Shown in pieces: positions 35,012-44,435 of a DNA stretch of 64,000 nucleotides. The translations under genes were made by a program, and so were the position numbers. A model generated the notes under the pieces. That model worked only from the letters and a program-made list of their open reading frames with translations. It searched no databases and was not told the DNA's origin. The stretch covers positions 124,001-188,000 of the forward strand of contig JBJBBH010000002.1 of assembly GCA_047286485.1 (NCBI GenBank), in the 5' to 3' direction. The stretch is from Synechococcus_C sp047286485. Its GTDB lineage: Bacteria > Cyanobacteriota > Cyanobacteriia > PCC-6307 > Cyanobiaceae. How positions within the stretch are numbered: position 1 is the first letter of the stretch; each line of letters starts with the position of its first letter.

Positions 35012-36865
35012 TCAATCTAATGCAAACTCCTGCATCCAGGACTGATCTTTCGGCAAAGGAGGTTGTTCATGTTTATAAAGAACAAAATTCTCCAATATGA
35101 GAATATCCATTTCAGTTCTCATAAAACATCTATAAGCATCTTCCGGTGAACACACAATAGGTTCACCTCTGACATTAAATGAAGTGTTGACAATAGTCGG
35201 GCAGCCAGTCCGAGCCTTAAATGCTCGAATTAATTTGTAGAAGCGAAGATTTTTGTCCTTGGTGACAGTTTGCACTCGTGCAGAAAAATCAACATGAGTG
35301 ATAGCGGGGAGTGTTGACCTATTGACATTTAGTTTGTCAATTCCAAATAGACTATTCTCGTAATCAGTCATTTGCCGGCAAAGAGATTTCTTAACTGGAT
35401 AAACCAAGAGCATATATGGACTAGGCTTTGCAAAGTCGAACTGGGAATTAACATCTTCTTCTAAAACAGAAGGAGCAAAAGGGCGAAAACTCTCTCTATA
35501 CTTTATCTTTAAATTCATTTTCTTTTGCATCTGTTTATTTCGAGGATCTCCAATAATTGATCTTCCTCCAAGAGATCTTGGTCCAAATTCCATACGCCCA
35601 TTAAACCAACCAATAACCTTGCCAGCATCTAATTCCAAAGCTATTAGGTCAAAGATAGAATCATCACTGTAAAAATGTGAGGAAGCTTTTAAACTTTTAA
35701 GAAATTTTCCTATGTCATTATTAGAAAACTTAGGACCAAGATAGGTTCCTTTCATTGAATCATTACTAAATATATGTCTAGGTTCCCCAGCGAATTCATG
35801 CCAGCCGATTAAAGCTGCACCAACAGCTGAACCTGCATCACCGCTGGCAGGTTGAATCCAAATTTCATCAAAGATTGACTCACGTAGTAATTGTCCGTTT
35901 GCAACGCAATTCAACGCAACGCCACCTGACAAGCATAGATTTTTAAGGCCAGTTTCATATCTCAAAGAACGAGCAAGTTTAAGTACTATTTCTTCAGTCA
36001 CCTTCTGAATTGAAGCGGCCATATCCATATGGAATTGAGAAATTTCAGTTTCTGCTATACGCGGCTTTTGTCCGAACAAGTCGTGAAATTCAGTAGAAGT
36101 CATACTAAACCCCCGATGAAACTTAAAATATTTTAGATTTAAACGAAACGTGCCATCTGGTTTGATGTCTATCAACTCTTCTTTGATTTTATCGACATAT
36201 ATAGGCTCGCCATAAGGCGCTAAACCCATAAGCTTGTATTCACCAGAGTTGACACGAAAGCCACAATATGATGTAAACGCCGAATAAAAAAGACCAAGAG
36301 AGTGTGGAAAATTGATTTGCCAGAGTTTTCGTAATTTGTTCCCTTTACCAACCCATGCAGAAGTAGTAGCCCATTCACCAACACCATCCATACAAAGAAT
36401 TGCTGCTTCGTGGAATGAACTTGGGTAAAAAGCAGCAGAAGCATGAGAAAGATGGTGCTCTGAATATAATAAATTAGGCCGAAACTTAGGAAGCTTTGTT
36501 TCTTCATCAACAAAATGACTTAATTCCTCTTGTATTAACCTATGCGTAAAAAGCTTCCGCGTTAACCATAATCGCATTGAGGCAACAAATGGCTTAATGC
36601 CTCTTGGCGCTGTACCCAATGAAGTTGCAATTAATCGTGTGAAAGTCAGAAGAGGTTTTTCATAATATACAAATTGAGAGACCTGCCGAATATTTATACC
36701 TTGTGAGTCGAGGCAATAACTTAATGCTTTACTTGGAAAACTTGGATCATGCTTTATACGTGTAAATCTCTCTTCTTGAGCAGCAGCTACTATTTCTCCG
36801 TCTTTCAAGAGAGCAGCGGCGCTATCATGATAGTATGCAGATATGCCAACTGTGTATATTGCCAT
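35012..36865 (-). CDS. Carbamoyltransferase, NodU/CmcH (SxtI/TobZ) family
   Basis: The 617-residue protein is full length. The N-terminal Kae1-like domain has GISAYYHDSAAALL near 7-20, the metal-binding EHHLSHA at 136-142 and CMDGVGEW near 158. LSGGVALNC near 307 completes the nucleotide site. The C-terminal YrdC-like domain ends with TIVNTSFNVRGEPIVCSPEDAY near 565. These enzymes make carbamoyl-AMP from carbamoyl phosphate and ATP and transfer it to a hydroxyl. A sugar hydroxyl of the surface glycan is the probable acceptor here. The neighbours (SGNH hydrolase upstream, SxtJ-like ORF downstream) parallel sxtI, sxtJ and sxtL of saxitoxin clusters. Confidence 0.92.
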   Translation of the reverse strand: MAIYTVGISAYYHDSAAALLKDGEIVAAAQEERFTRIKHDPSFPSKALSYCLDSQGINIRQVSQFVYYEKPLLTFTRLIATSLGTAPRGIKPFVASMRLWLTRKLFTHRLIQEELSHFVDEETKLPKFRPNLLYSEHHLSHASAAFYPSSFHEAAILCMDGVGEWATTSAWVGKGNKLRKLWQINFPHSLGLFYSAFTSYCGFRVNSGEYKLMGLAPYGEPIYVDKIKEELIDIKPDGTFRLNLKYFKFHRGFSMTSTEFHDLFGQKPRIAETEISQFHMDMAASIQKVTEEIVLKLARSLRYETGLKNLCLSGGVALNCVANGQLLRESIFDEIWIQPASGDAGSAVGAALIGWHEFAGEPRHIFSNDSMKGTYLGPKFSNNDIGKFLKSLKASSHFYSDDSIFDLIALELDAGKVIGWFNGRMEFGPRSLGGRSIIGDPRNKQMQKKMNLKIKYRESFRPFAPSVLEEDVNSQFDFAKPSPYMLLVYPVKKSLCRQMTDYENSLFGIDKLNVNRSTLPAITHVDFSARVQTVTKDKNLRFYKLIRAFKARTGCPTIVNTSFNVRGEPIVCSPEDAYRCFMRTEMDILILENFVLYKHEQPPLPKDQSWMQEFALD

Positions 36866-37099
36866 AGAATTTTTGATTAGTGTAGCACACTCAAGGTTAA
36901 GACAACTAAAATAGAAGTATCAATCAGTGCCAACCATGCCTTGCATCAAGCTTTTCTTTTTTGCACTTAACAAATTTATGATTAGAAAACAAGAGTATTT
37001 ACGTCAAGTGCTCGAACAAATATAAATGTGGCTCGACAATCTGTAGGCATAAAGGCAATTTTGAATGCAAATAGTTAAATATCTATCATAGACTTAATG

Positions 37100-38212
37100 C
37101 TAAAAAAGACTTGAATAAGATCGCATTATTTCTTTGCCAATATTTGTGGCAAGCATCTTCATTCCTTCTACCGAAAAGTGTATGCTATCGACAAATAATT
37201 CTTCCTTGAAATTAATATTTTTTACATTATCAATCAACAGTAAATCATTGTCGGAAGCGAGACTGGCCATAATTTTATTTTCACAAGAGACGATAGATGA
37301 GTATTTTCGATGAAGCCGGGAATCGCTGATACTTTCATACAAGTAATGGCAAAATGTGTTTAGCACAACAATAGTATTATCATTTTTACACATACTTATT
37401 ATACTTTGCAAATTTCTTTTATAAACTGCTAGCCCTTCACTAAAATCCCCCTCTAAGTCAAATTCACCGCAGGATACTGCCTTATTCAAGTTGTTAATGA
37501 CACCTCTAATAGGTATCAACTTATTTACAAGGATCTGAAGAGAAAGCAATGGAATGCTCGGGAAAATGCTTGCAATTCTAAATTTCCAATATGATCTTGC
37601 AAGATTTACTCTACAATGGGAGTAATCAGATACAAAGTCCCTAGTAAGATAAGCAAATATATCATTATAAGCATGATATATTACGAGTATATCGGGATTT
37701 AGATCTTTTATTTGAAAAGCATACCTGGCAAGCAAGTCAGCAGAATTTGAGAGTCCTACTCCACAATTTACTACTTCAATATTTTTTTTACTGTATTTTT
37801 TTAAATACTTCTGAAGCTCTGAAGGATAAGAAGTTATCTCTCTTGTAAGTTTATCTCCTATTACATTTCCAGTCGTAGAAGCTCCAAGGCAACAAATTCT
37901 AATTGTATCGGGGTCTTTATCAATCGAAGTTGGTTTATTGGTTTGGTGGTCTATAATTAAACCTAAATGATCTATTTTGACGGAAGGAAAGAAAAAACGA
38001 TTTTTATGCAGAGGATATTCAGCATCCTCGCGCAAAGGACTGCATGAATTCTTTTTTAATGCAAAAGGCATGTAAGGGTGGTCAGATATTGACATTTTTG
38101 AAAAATCAAACCTAGGCTCTATTTTTACAGAAATATGCTTCGCAGAGATTATATATCTTAGAATAATTTCTAGAAGAAATATCCCCAGTGCTACAGCAAT
38201 TAATAACGACAT
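37100..38212 (-). CDS. SGNH/GDSL-family hydrolase with N-terminal membrane anchor
   Basis: The 370-residue protein begins with an uncleaved-type helix (3-21). The SGNH blocks are visible: nucleophile S112 in LGASTTGN, a Gly in VNCGVGLSN near 150, YHAYND near 181 with the oxyanion Asn, and the D342/H345 pair in DSIHFS. These enzymes remove or transfer acyl groups on glycans and lipids. It is the first full-size gene of the leftward island, behind an extended -10 promoter. Its neighbour is a carbamoyltransferase, as for sxtL beside sxtI. Substrate unknown. Confidence 0.85.
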   Translation of the reverse strand: MSLLIAVALGIFLLEIILRYIISAKHISVKIEPRFDFSKMSISDHPYMPFALKKNSCSPLREDAEYPLHKNRFFFPSVKIDHLGLIIDHQTNKPTSIDKDPDTIRICCLGASTTGNVIGDKLTREITSYPSELQKYLKKYSKKNIEVVNCGVGLSNSADLLARYAFQIKDLNPDILVIYHAYNDIFAYLTRDFVSDYSHCRVNLARSYWKFRIASIFPSIPLLSLQILVNKLIPIRGVINNLNKAVSCGEFDLEGDFSEGLAVYKRNLQSIISMCKNDNTIVVLNTFCHYLYESISDSRLHRKYSSIVSCENKIMASLASDNDLLLIDNVKNINFKEELFVDSIHFSVEGMKMLATNIGKEIMRSYSSLF

Positions 38213-38243
38213 TAATGAGTTTCACAAGCAGAGTTAGATGATC

Positions 38244-38354
38244 TTACCACAAAGTATAGTTATCATGAGAAATCTCTTTGTCAGTTTTTTCCGCTTTCTT
38301 TGAAATCCCAAAATAAACTAGAACTTTTTTGAAAATTTTTTTTAGTTTTTTCAT
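38244..38354 (-). CDS. Possible 36-residue leader or small basic protein
   Basis: A 36-codon ORF begins at an ATG preceded by GGA with a 7-nt gap, about 14 nt after the predicted transcription start. It is very basic at the N-terminus (MKKLKKIFKK) and ends HDNYTLW. It stops 31 bp before the SGNH hydrolase ATG. Position and ribosome site favour translation. I recognise no family, and it may be chance in AT-rich DNA. Confidence 0.35.
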   Translation of the reverse strand: MKKLKKIFKKVLVYFGISKKAEKTDKEISHDNYTLW

Positions 38355-38374
38355 GCGCTTTTCCAGTTTTAACC

Positions 38375-38383
38375 ATTATAGCA
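38375..38383 (-). promoter_or_regulatory. Extended -10 promoter TGCTATAAT for the leftward island
   Basis: On the minus strand TGCTATAAT gives a perfect -10 hexamer with TGn extension, predicting transcription from about 38368. The -35 region at 17-18 bp is poor (TTACTA). A short interrupted palindrome, AAGCC-G-GGCTT (38386-38396), lies between the two elements and could bind a regulator. It is the only strong leftward promoter-like sequence I see in the region before the SGNH gene. Confidence 0.55.
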
Positions 38384-39538
38384 GATAAGCCGGGCTTCTA
38401 GTAACTACTCAATAACCAACTCAATTAAGATAAGCAATCTCTTGAGTAAATTAATCCAAAAGAAAAGTGAGTGCAACGCGTCTGATTTAAAATTTTTGCC
38501 GAATAACAAGCAGAATCCCCCTTTCTTAATATTTGCGGAAGTCGCGATTCAGCCTTACCGCTAAGGCACACTTTGACAATTAATTTCATTTGAAAATCTA
38601 CCATTAAATGATGTTTTGTCACTCAAAGTGCAAGCTTGGGTGGAATAAGAGAACCTCAAGCATTTGCTGTATGGGCTTAATAAGCAGTCTCAATCATCAA
38701 TTCCAAAATTAGATAACTTTCAAATATGGATACTAGTTCAAGTCGACGATTTTAGCCTTATGAGAAACAGGATAAGATGCTAACCAATTGGGTTGCCGGG
38801 CAACGAGAGCGGTTTATTCTGGAAATAAACTATTGGGACATTGGCTGCAGAACCGTGTTTAAAAGAATAATAATCTATACCGCACACTTAGCCTGCTTCC
38901 ACCAAAGCATTGTTCTAGATAAAAACTCAGGTTATGATTCTGTACAATGAAATATTGCAAAATATCGAACCGCTCATTACAGAGAAATAGATTTCCTTCA
39001 ACCAACAAGCCTGCACAAAGATTATGGGACAAGCAAGTCTGTAATGAGCATGTTTTAAAAGAATGCCTATGCTATATATAAAAACTTTAACGCCGAGGCT
39101 ACAAACACACCAACACATCACAGAGCCGGAAGATCATCAGCTGCCGATCCTTAGCAACAACAGCTTTCGTCTTCATGCCAAACATTGAGATCAGTTAATC
39201 CTTCATGCTCGAAAGCCAAGGCGTCAAGTTAAAGGTATAAATATTGATGCTGTTCTAAGCATCAAAGACTTCTGATCCGATCTCCCTTAGTTCGGGAAAA
39301 CCCTCGAATAGTTGAAGTTCAACAAAGTGATCACTCGTATAGGAATCCAAGGGGCTCTGCACATCTTCAGCATCGCGTGACACAGGTTGAGCCCTGAGGG
39401 CAATGTCACTTGATCAACTGAAGAGCCATCATCAAGTCACGATCAGTGAGCTCTCCGCCCAATTCTCTCCCTGGCTACATCCCACTTTCATCTTGGAGCG
39501 GAATGCCATAAGTTTAAAAGTCCCCGATCGAATCAGCA
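38384..39538. other. Large divergent intergenic region before the export operon
   Basis: About 1.15 kb with no convincing gene, no tRNA and no insertion sequence. Composition climbs from AT-rich to the richer-GC side, so this is the right border of the island. Near the export operon there are two perfect palindromes, GTTGAAGTTCAAC (39311-39323) and AGTGATCACT (39326-39335), candidates for operators. The rightward promoter is not obvious. Confidence 0.45.
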
Positions 39539-40750
39539 TTGCTGAAGACCCGTTTCCTATCAGCAATCGCACTAGGAGCCTTGATAGCTCTTCCGCCAGT
39601 TGCGGTAAAAGCTGAGCAGATTTTTGAAACCGAAGAGAGAACGACTACGCAGGAGCAGCCCCTGCCTTTAGAACAGCGAGCTCAGATCTCATACGACGCC
39701 TACATTCTTGGGCCTGGTGATGGTCTTCAGATTGAGTTGCTTGATTTACCAGAACTCAGCGGAACCTTTTCGATCGGTCCCGATGGGACCCTTTACTTAC
39801 CCCGACTGCGTGCCCTCTACGTCGAGGGACTCACCGTCGAGGAATTGCGCTACTTCCTCACCGAGCAGTTCCGCACGTATGTGCGAGACCCCCAGGTGTA
39901 CGTGCGCCCCGTTACTTACCGGCCGATCCGCGTCTACGTGGGCGGAGAAGTGAGACGCCCCGGTTACTATACCCTTAGTGGGGCAAACGATCTCACTCGC
40001 ATCTCAGAATCGGCAGAAACCAACGTTCTAGCGAGAGGTAACGCAACCGAGATTGCCCGACGCGTGCTCCGCCAGTTACCTGGCGGGACTTCGCAAAGCC
40101 CTGGAGCAAATGGTTTAAGCACATTTGGAGCAGTGTTCCCAACCGTCTTTGATGCAATCCGTGCTGCACAAGGCATCACCCCCTATTCAAAGCTCGCTGA
40201 AGTGCAGGTCACACGCAGACGGGCTGAAGGCTTAGGAGGCGGTCGCATCCGCACCAATCTCGACTTCCTCTCTCTGATCACCGAAGGCAACGAGTCGCAA
40301 AACATCCGTCTTTTTGATGGTGATGTGCTGAGCGTAGGCAAGAGTTCTGTAGTGCTGAAAGATCAACTTTTAAAAGCTGGGCAATCGAATCTCAGCCCGC
40401 AATTCCTTGAGGTTTTTGTCACTGGTCGCGTCAATCTTCCTGGTGGCGTACAAGTGCCTCAAGGCAGCTCTCTTAATCAGGCCATCTCCTTGGCAGGCGG
40501 AGTGAAAATCATTAAGGGCAAGGTGGAATTTGTGCGTTTCAATCGAGAAGGCACGATTGACAGAAGAATATTCGCCTATCAACCTGGTGCAGCTGCTGAC
40601 GCACCCAACAACCCAGTCCTGGCAGCTGGTGATTTAATTCGCGTCCAGGATTCTCTCTTAAGCGGAGCAATCGGTGTCTTAAATGAACTAACAGGACCCT
40701 TTGTTGGGGTCTACTCCGTTTATTCTCTTTTCAACGAGGTTGGGCAATGA
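39539..40750 (+). CDS. Polysaccharide export outer-membrane protein, Wza-like
   Basis: The 403-residue protein has a signal peptide (cleavage near residue 25 after VAVKA). A Poly_export domain follows: YILGPGDGLQIELLDLPELSGTFSIGPDGTLYLPRL near 54-89 and EELRYFLTEQF near 100. Then come SLBB-type beta-grasp repeats (RVYVGGEVRRPGYYTL near 130 and EVFVTGRVNLPGGVQVPQGSSLNQAISLAGG near 287-317). It should form the outer-membrane or periplasmic channel for glycan export. The start is a TTG; an in-frame TAA 24 nt upstream leaves no ATG choice. The stop overlaps the Wzz-like ATG by 4 nt. There is no lipobox cysteine, unlike E. coli Wza. Confidence 0.85.
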   Translation: MLKTRFLSAIALGALIALPPVAVKAEQIFETEERTTTQEQPLPLEQRAQISYDAYILGPGDGLQIELLDLPELSGTFSIGPDGTLYLPRLRALYVEGLTVEELRYFLTEQFRTYVRDPQVYVRPVTYRPIRVYVGGEVRRPGYYTLSGANDLTRISESAETNVLARGNATEIARRVLRQLPGGTSQSPGANGLSTFGAVFPTVFDAIRAAQGITPYSKLAEVQVTRRRAEGLGGGRIRTNLDFLSLITEGNESQNIRLFDGDVLSVGKSSVVLKDQLLKAGQSNLSPQFLEVFVTGRVNLPGGVQVPQGSSLNQAISLAGGVKIIKGKVEFVRFNREGTIDRRIFAYQPGAAADAPNNPVLAAGDLIRVQDSLLSGAIGVLNELTGPFVGVYSVYSLFNEVGQ

Positions 40751-42471
40751 CAAAGCATCCTTCCTCAAACCAAGCAGTGAATGTTACAAGCGCTCAAGCT
40801 GACGACGAAATTGATCTCAGGCAGGTTGCCGGTGCATTGTTTCGCCACAGATTTTTAATTGCAAAAATTGCTGCGGCTACGCTTGTCTTTTCTGGGCTGT
40901 ACGCCTTCACGCGAAAACCTGTCTGGGAAGGTCAATTCCAGATCGTGCTTCAAAATGAGACAGAGACCTCGAGTCGGGCAATGTCTTTGTTGCAGTCCAA
41001 CCCAGGACTAGCCAATCTGATTGGCGCTGGAGCTGGTTCCAGCGACTTGGAGACTGAAGTGCAGATTCTTGAAAGCCCCTCAGTGTTGAAACCCATTTTT
41101 GATTTCGTCAAAACCCAAAAAGCCAAATCCGGTGAAGATGTCAGCAAGTGGCGATATACAAACTGGGTTGAAGATAACTTATCAATCGAGCTGGAGAAAG
41201 GCACATCAGTTCTCAACCTTGAATATCGCGACACTGACAAACAACTAGTACTTCCTGTAATAAATCGCATTTCGAAGGCTTATCAAAGCTATTCGGGTCG
41301 AGATCGGGCAAGGGGGATTAGCCAGGCCATCAATTATCTCGACGAACAAATCAGGATCTATCAAACAAAAAGCATTACTTCTCTAAGAGAGGCTCAAAAT
41401 TTTGCCATCGAGCAAGACCTCACTGCTCTCCAAGGCAATGGAGAGAGCGACAACGAAATCAAAAATGCAATCAACATTGAAGCGATCCGAGTTCAGGCAG
41501 CCAATGAAATACGCAACATTAACGAGCAGCTCAAGCAACTGAATCAACTGAATGACAACTCCGAAACGTTGATGTACATCGGGCGCAATATCCCTTCGCT
41601 CGCCTCTCAGGGCTTACCCCAAACTCTTGATCAACTCGAAACAGACTTAGCCTTACTTCGCGCTAAATATAATGATAATGATGATTCTGTCCGCCGACTC
41701 CTCGAAAGGCGTCAGCTCTTGATCGAGGTCTTCAAACGACAGACCTACGGTTATCTCTACGCCCAGCGCACAGCAGCCCAAGCTCGACTTGCGGCGGCAG
41801 AAAGACCTAAAGGAGTTTTAATCAAATATAGAGAACTCCTACGAACATCTCTCCGCGATGAAGCCACTCTGACCCGTTTGGAAGAAGAGCGTCAGTTATT
41901 TGCTCTTGAGCAAGCACGCAACGAAGAACCCTGGGAGCTGATTTCAACACCAACGCTTCTCGACAACCCAGTAGCTCCTCGTAAAAAAAGGATCATGGCC
42001 CTTGGATTGCTCGCGGGCTTGGTTTTTGGGAGTGGCGCTGCTCTTGTTGTGGATCGCCGCACAGGCTTGGTGTTCAGCATTGATGAACTGCAAAGTCTGC
42101 TGCCATGTCCGCTGCTCAAGCACTTGCCTGCCCTGGCCCAGGAGACCTGGACCGATGCAGCAGACCTGCTCGCCTCGGGCCCCTTGGCAGAACCCGGTGG
42201 GAAAACTGCCATCGCCCTCATCCCCGTTGGCAACATGCCAAATGAGCAGCTTCAAGCTTTTAGCGCAGAGCTGCGCCGCGCTCTCAAAGGCCGTGAGCTG
42301 GTTGTGAGTAGCGACTTGAGAAAAACAAGCGAGTGCGCCACCCAACTTCTGCTTGCTGCTCCAGGAGTTGCCACTCGCACCCAGCTCTCACAATTCAGCC
42401 AAAAACTTGCGCTGCAAGGAGCCCCCGTTGCCGGTTGGGTGCTGCTGGATCCTGAACTAGATCTGGGGTGA
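40747..42471 (+). CDS. Polysaccharide co-polymerase / chain-length determinant, Wzz/GumC-like
   Basis: The 574-residue protein has the Wzz layout. A short cytoplasmic N-terminus EIDLRQVAGALFRHRFLI leads into the first helix (about 36-52). A long periplasmic region is mostly coiled coil (about 190-400). The second helix (about 417-436) is preceded by the Pro-rich PVAPRKKR motif. The C-terminal part after 440 lacks a Walker A loop, so it does not look like an active BY-kinase. It should control chain length and link the inner-membrane polymerase to the Wza-like channel. It is translationally coupled to both neighbours. Confidence 0.85.
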   Translation: MTKHPSSNQAVNVTSAQADDEIDLRQVAGALFRHRFLIAKIAAATLVFSGLYAFTRKPVWEGQFQIVLQNETETSSRAMSLLQSNPGLANLIGAGAGSSDLETEVQILESPSVLKPIFDFVKTQKAKSGEDVSKWRYTNWVEDNLSIELEKGTSVLNLEYRDTDKQLVLPVINRISKAYQSYSGRDRARGISQAINYLDEQIRIYQTKSITSLREAQNFAIEQDLTALQGNGESDNEIKNAINIEAIRVQAANEIRNINEQLKQLNQLNDNSETLMYIGRNIPSLASQGLPQTLDQLETDLALLRAKYNDNDDSVRRLLERRQLLIEVFKRQTYGYLYAQRTAAQARLAAAERPKGVLIKYRELLRTSLRDEATLTRLEEERQLFALEQARNEEPWELISTPTLLDNPVAPRKKRIMALGLLAGLVFGSGAALVVDRRTGLVFSIDELQSLLPCPLLKHLPALAQETWTDAADLLASGPLAEPGGKTAIALIPVGNMPNEQLQAFSAELRRALKGRELVVSSDLRKTSECATQLLLAAPGVATRTQLSQFSQKLALQGAPVAGWVLLDPELDLG

Positions 42472-44435
42472 ATTACACACCAACTTTCCAAAGCAGTGTG
42501 CGCAGGCTTCTGATTTCCAGCTCCTTTTTGACAATTGGGGTGAGTGGAATTTTGTCTCAAGCCACACACGCGCAGGTGGTTTGGGAGGCTATTGACTCGC
42601 CTGTCATCGCCCCCCCTCCAGTGATCTGGGAGCCTGTCTCTAACGCAGACAAGAAAGATCCGTCGCTGACGGATGTTTCTTGGCAAGTTGTGCCGGGATC
42701 GGACAAACAAGATCGACCATCGAAGGTTTTGGCTTGGGAATTGCTTGACGCTGAGGATGTAACCAATCTCCCAACGTCGGAGATTGCGGCGACAACTGAG
42801 AGAAATCCACCCACCAGCGTGGAAGAAGCTGAAGCGCTACTCAGCACCATTCCTCTCAAACCCGGCGATTATTTACCCCTGCTGCGGCTGTCACCTTCAG
42901 TCCCCACAGCAGAAACCCTGCCCGCTGATCAGTGGCGCATCTCTTTTGGGACTATTTCGCCCTTCAAAAGTGCTGCAGGCACTGGTAATCAAAATTATTC
43001 GATCAATCTCGACGTTGGCTTTAACGACAGCCTGATGCTGTCATTTTTTGTCAGTCAGGCCGATGACCCGCTCAACGCCCCACTCACCGGTTTCGCAGTA
43101 CAACCGGCCAATTTTTGGCAGAGCTACGGTGCCGCTGCCCAGTGGAAAGTTCTCAACCAAAACAACTGGAAGCTTGCCATAAGTGGATCACTTGAAGCCT
43201 GGGAAGTGGGCAGTGGCGGAGACGACTCGTTCTCCGACTCAGGCGACAACGCCAGCCCCAACATCTTCAATGACTCAGGCAGCCGAGTCTTTACGCGCAA
43301 TTTCGTGGGATCCCTCAGCCTTCCGGCGACCTGGCAAGCCAGCGAACAGTGGCAATTCAGCTTTGCTCCGGGTGTGAGCTTTCTGCCGTCCACTCAAGGC
43401 GCTGGCCAGGGTGGAGCTGGAGCATTCTATGGAACCAACCCCTACGTCAGCGGGGGAGTTCTGTTCCAACCGTTCCCGGAGCTGGGCTTCACCGCCAGCA
43501 TTGCCCAACCGATCGGCACCGGCACCAACAGCTTCGATGCAGATCTGGTGTTTTCGCGCGTTCCCATTCTGTCCGCAGGGATCAACTGGGATCTCAATCC
43601 GCGAATCGGGCTCAAAGGCTTGATCACCAATGGCTTTGGGGCCACACCTGCAACAGCACTGCTCGCTTTGCCCTCCGATAACAGGATTGGCTATTCCGCC
43701 AGTTTCGTGTTCACTCCCGGCACTGCAGACACACCACAAGCGCCGCTCACGCCAAGGCAGCAATCGCTCGCCAAAGGCGGGCTCACGGTCAACACCGCCC
43801 TAGTGCCACCGGACACCAACACAGAGGCTTGGATCAATGCTGATAGCGGCGGAAACGTCAACGGGTTCGTTGGCTATTCCCTCTCCAACATCTTCCAACT
43901 CACTCTGTTCAGCGGAGGTCTTTACAACAACGTGCCCCAGACCACGCCCCAAGCCCGCCTCTACGCCAACGATGGAGCTTGGAACTGGCGCATCGGCGGC
44001 AAAGCGGTGGCCTTTAGTCCTCTCCGTGGTGCTCCCTTCTGGGGAGGGGGGCGTATCACCCTGGGAAGAAGCAATCAAGAGAGCAGCAGCGGCCAGGGCT
44101 ATGTGTTCGCAGAAACCATGGCGACCTGGGAAGCAACCGAAGGCTTAGCCATCAACTTCAATCCAAAAGTGGCCTTGAGCGGAGCAGGCAACCTTTGGGG
44201 CTTAGGGATCAGTTCCAATCTGCAACTCTTCCCTGGTTGGGAGCTCGTACCCGAAGGCAATGTGGTGATCAATCAACTCTCCCAAAGCAACGGCACCCTG
44301 GGGCTTCGTTGGCACGCCACGGACAGCATTGCGATCGAGGCCTACGGAAGTACTGCCGCCTCACTTCTGGATATTGGTCAGTTGATCAATGCCGAACAGG
44401 TGCGCTGGGGCGGACGATTACTCATCGGTTTCTAA
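42468..44435 (+). CDS. Predicted exported outer-membrane beta-barrel protein, family not recognised
   Basis: A GTG start overlaps the Wzz-like stop by 4 nt (GTGA), giving 655 residues. The N-terminus is a signal peptide ending at HAQ near residue 36, followed by a Pro/Ser/Asp-rich stretch to about 150. From there alternating hydrophobic and polar residues, aromatic girdles and many Gly/Asn turns (NYSINLDVGFNDSL near 176 and similar) suggest a beta-barrel. The protein ends in Phe (LLIGF), as outer-membrane proteins often do. Coupling to Wza/Wzz suggests a role in glycan export or surface attachment, analogous in position to Wzi. I cannot assign a family. Confidence 0.6.
   Translation: MNYTPTFQSSVRRLLISSSFLTIGVSGILSQATHAQVVWEAIDSPVIAPPPVIWEPVSNADKKDPSLTDVSWQVVPGSDKQDRPSKVLAWELLDAEDVTNLPTSEIAATTERNPPTSVEEAEALLSTIPLKPGDYLPLLRLSPSVPTAETLPADQWRISFGTISPFKSAAGTGNQNYSINLDVGFNDSLMLSFFVSQADDPLNAPLTGFAVQPANFWQSYGAAAQWKVLNQNNWKLAISGSLEAWEVGSGGDDSFSDSGDNASPNIFNDSGSRVFTRNFVGSLSLPATWQASEQWQFSFAPGVSFLPSTQGAGQGGAGAFYGTNPYVSGGVLFQPFPELGFTASIAQPIGTGTNSFDADLVFSRVPILSAGINWDLNPRIGLKGLITNGFGATPATALLALPSDNRIGYSASFVFTPGTADTPQAPLTPRQQSLAKGGLTVNTALVPPDTNTEAWINADSGGNVNGFVGYSLSNIFQLTLFSGGLYNNVPQTTPQARLYANDGAWNWRIGGKAVAFSPLRGAPFWGGGRITLGRSNQESSSGQGYVFAETMATWEATEGLAINFNPKVALSGAGNLWGLGISSNLQLFPGWELVPEGNVVINQLSQSNGTLGLRWHATDSIAIEAYGSTAASLLDIGQLINAEQVRWGGRLLIGF

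Noticed and set aside
22194..38243. Rho-independent terminators after island genes
   Set aside because: T-rich tracts are common in this AT-rich DNA, but I found no stable GC-rich hairpin next to one.
38779..38950. Plus-strand reading faintly like the end of a sugar-phosphate transferase (ERFILEINYW)
   Set aside because: Only one short stretch resembles the family and there are no upstream motifs. Too weak to call a relic.
38425..39121. Minus-strand ORFs of about 64 codons in the divergent spacer
   Set aside because: Composition looks random, with Cys-rich hydrophobic translations, no ribosome sites and no neighbours in operon.
39403..39615. 70-codon plus-strand ORF across the Wza-like start
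   Set aside because: It overlaps the clear signal peptide of the export gene in another frame and has no recognisable features.
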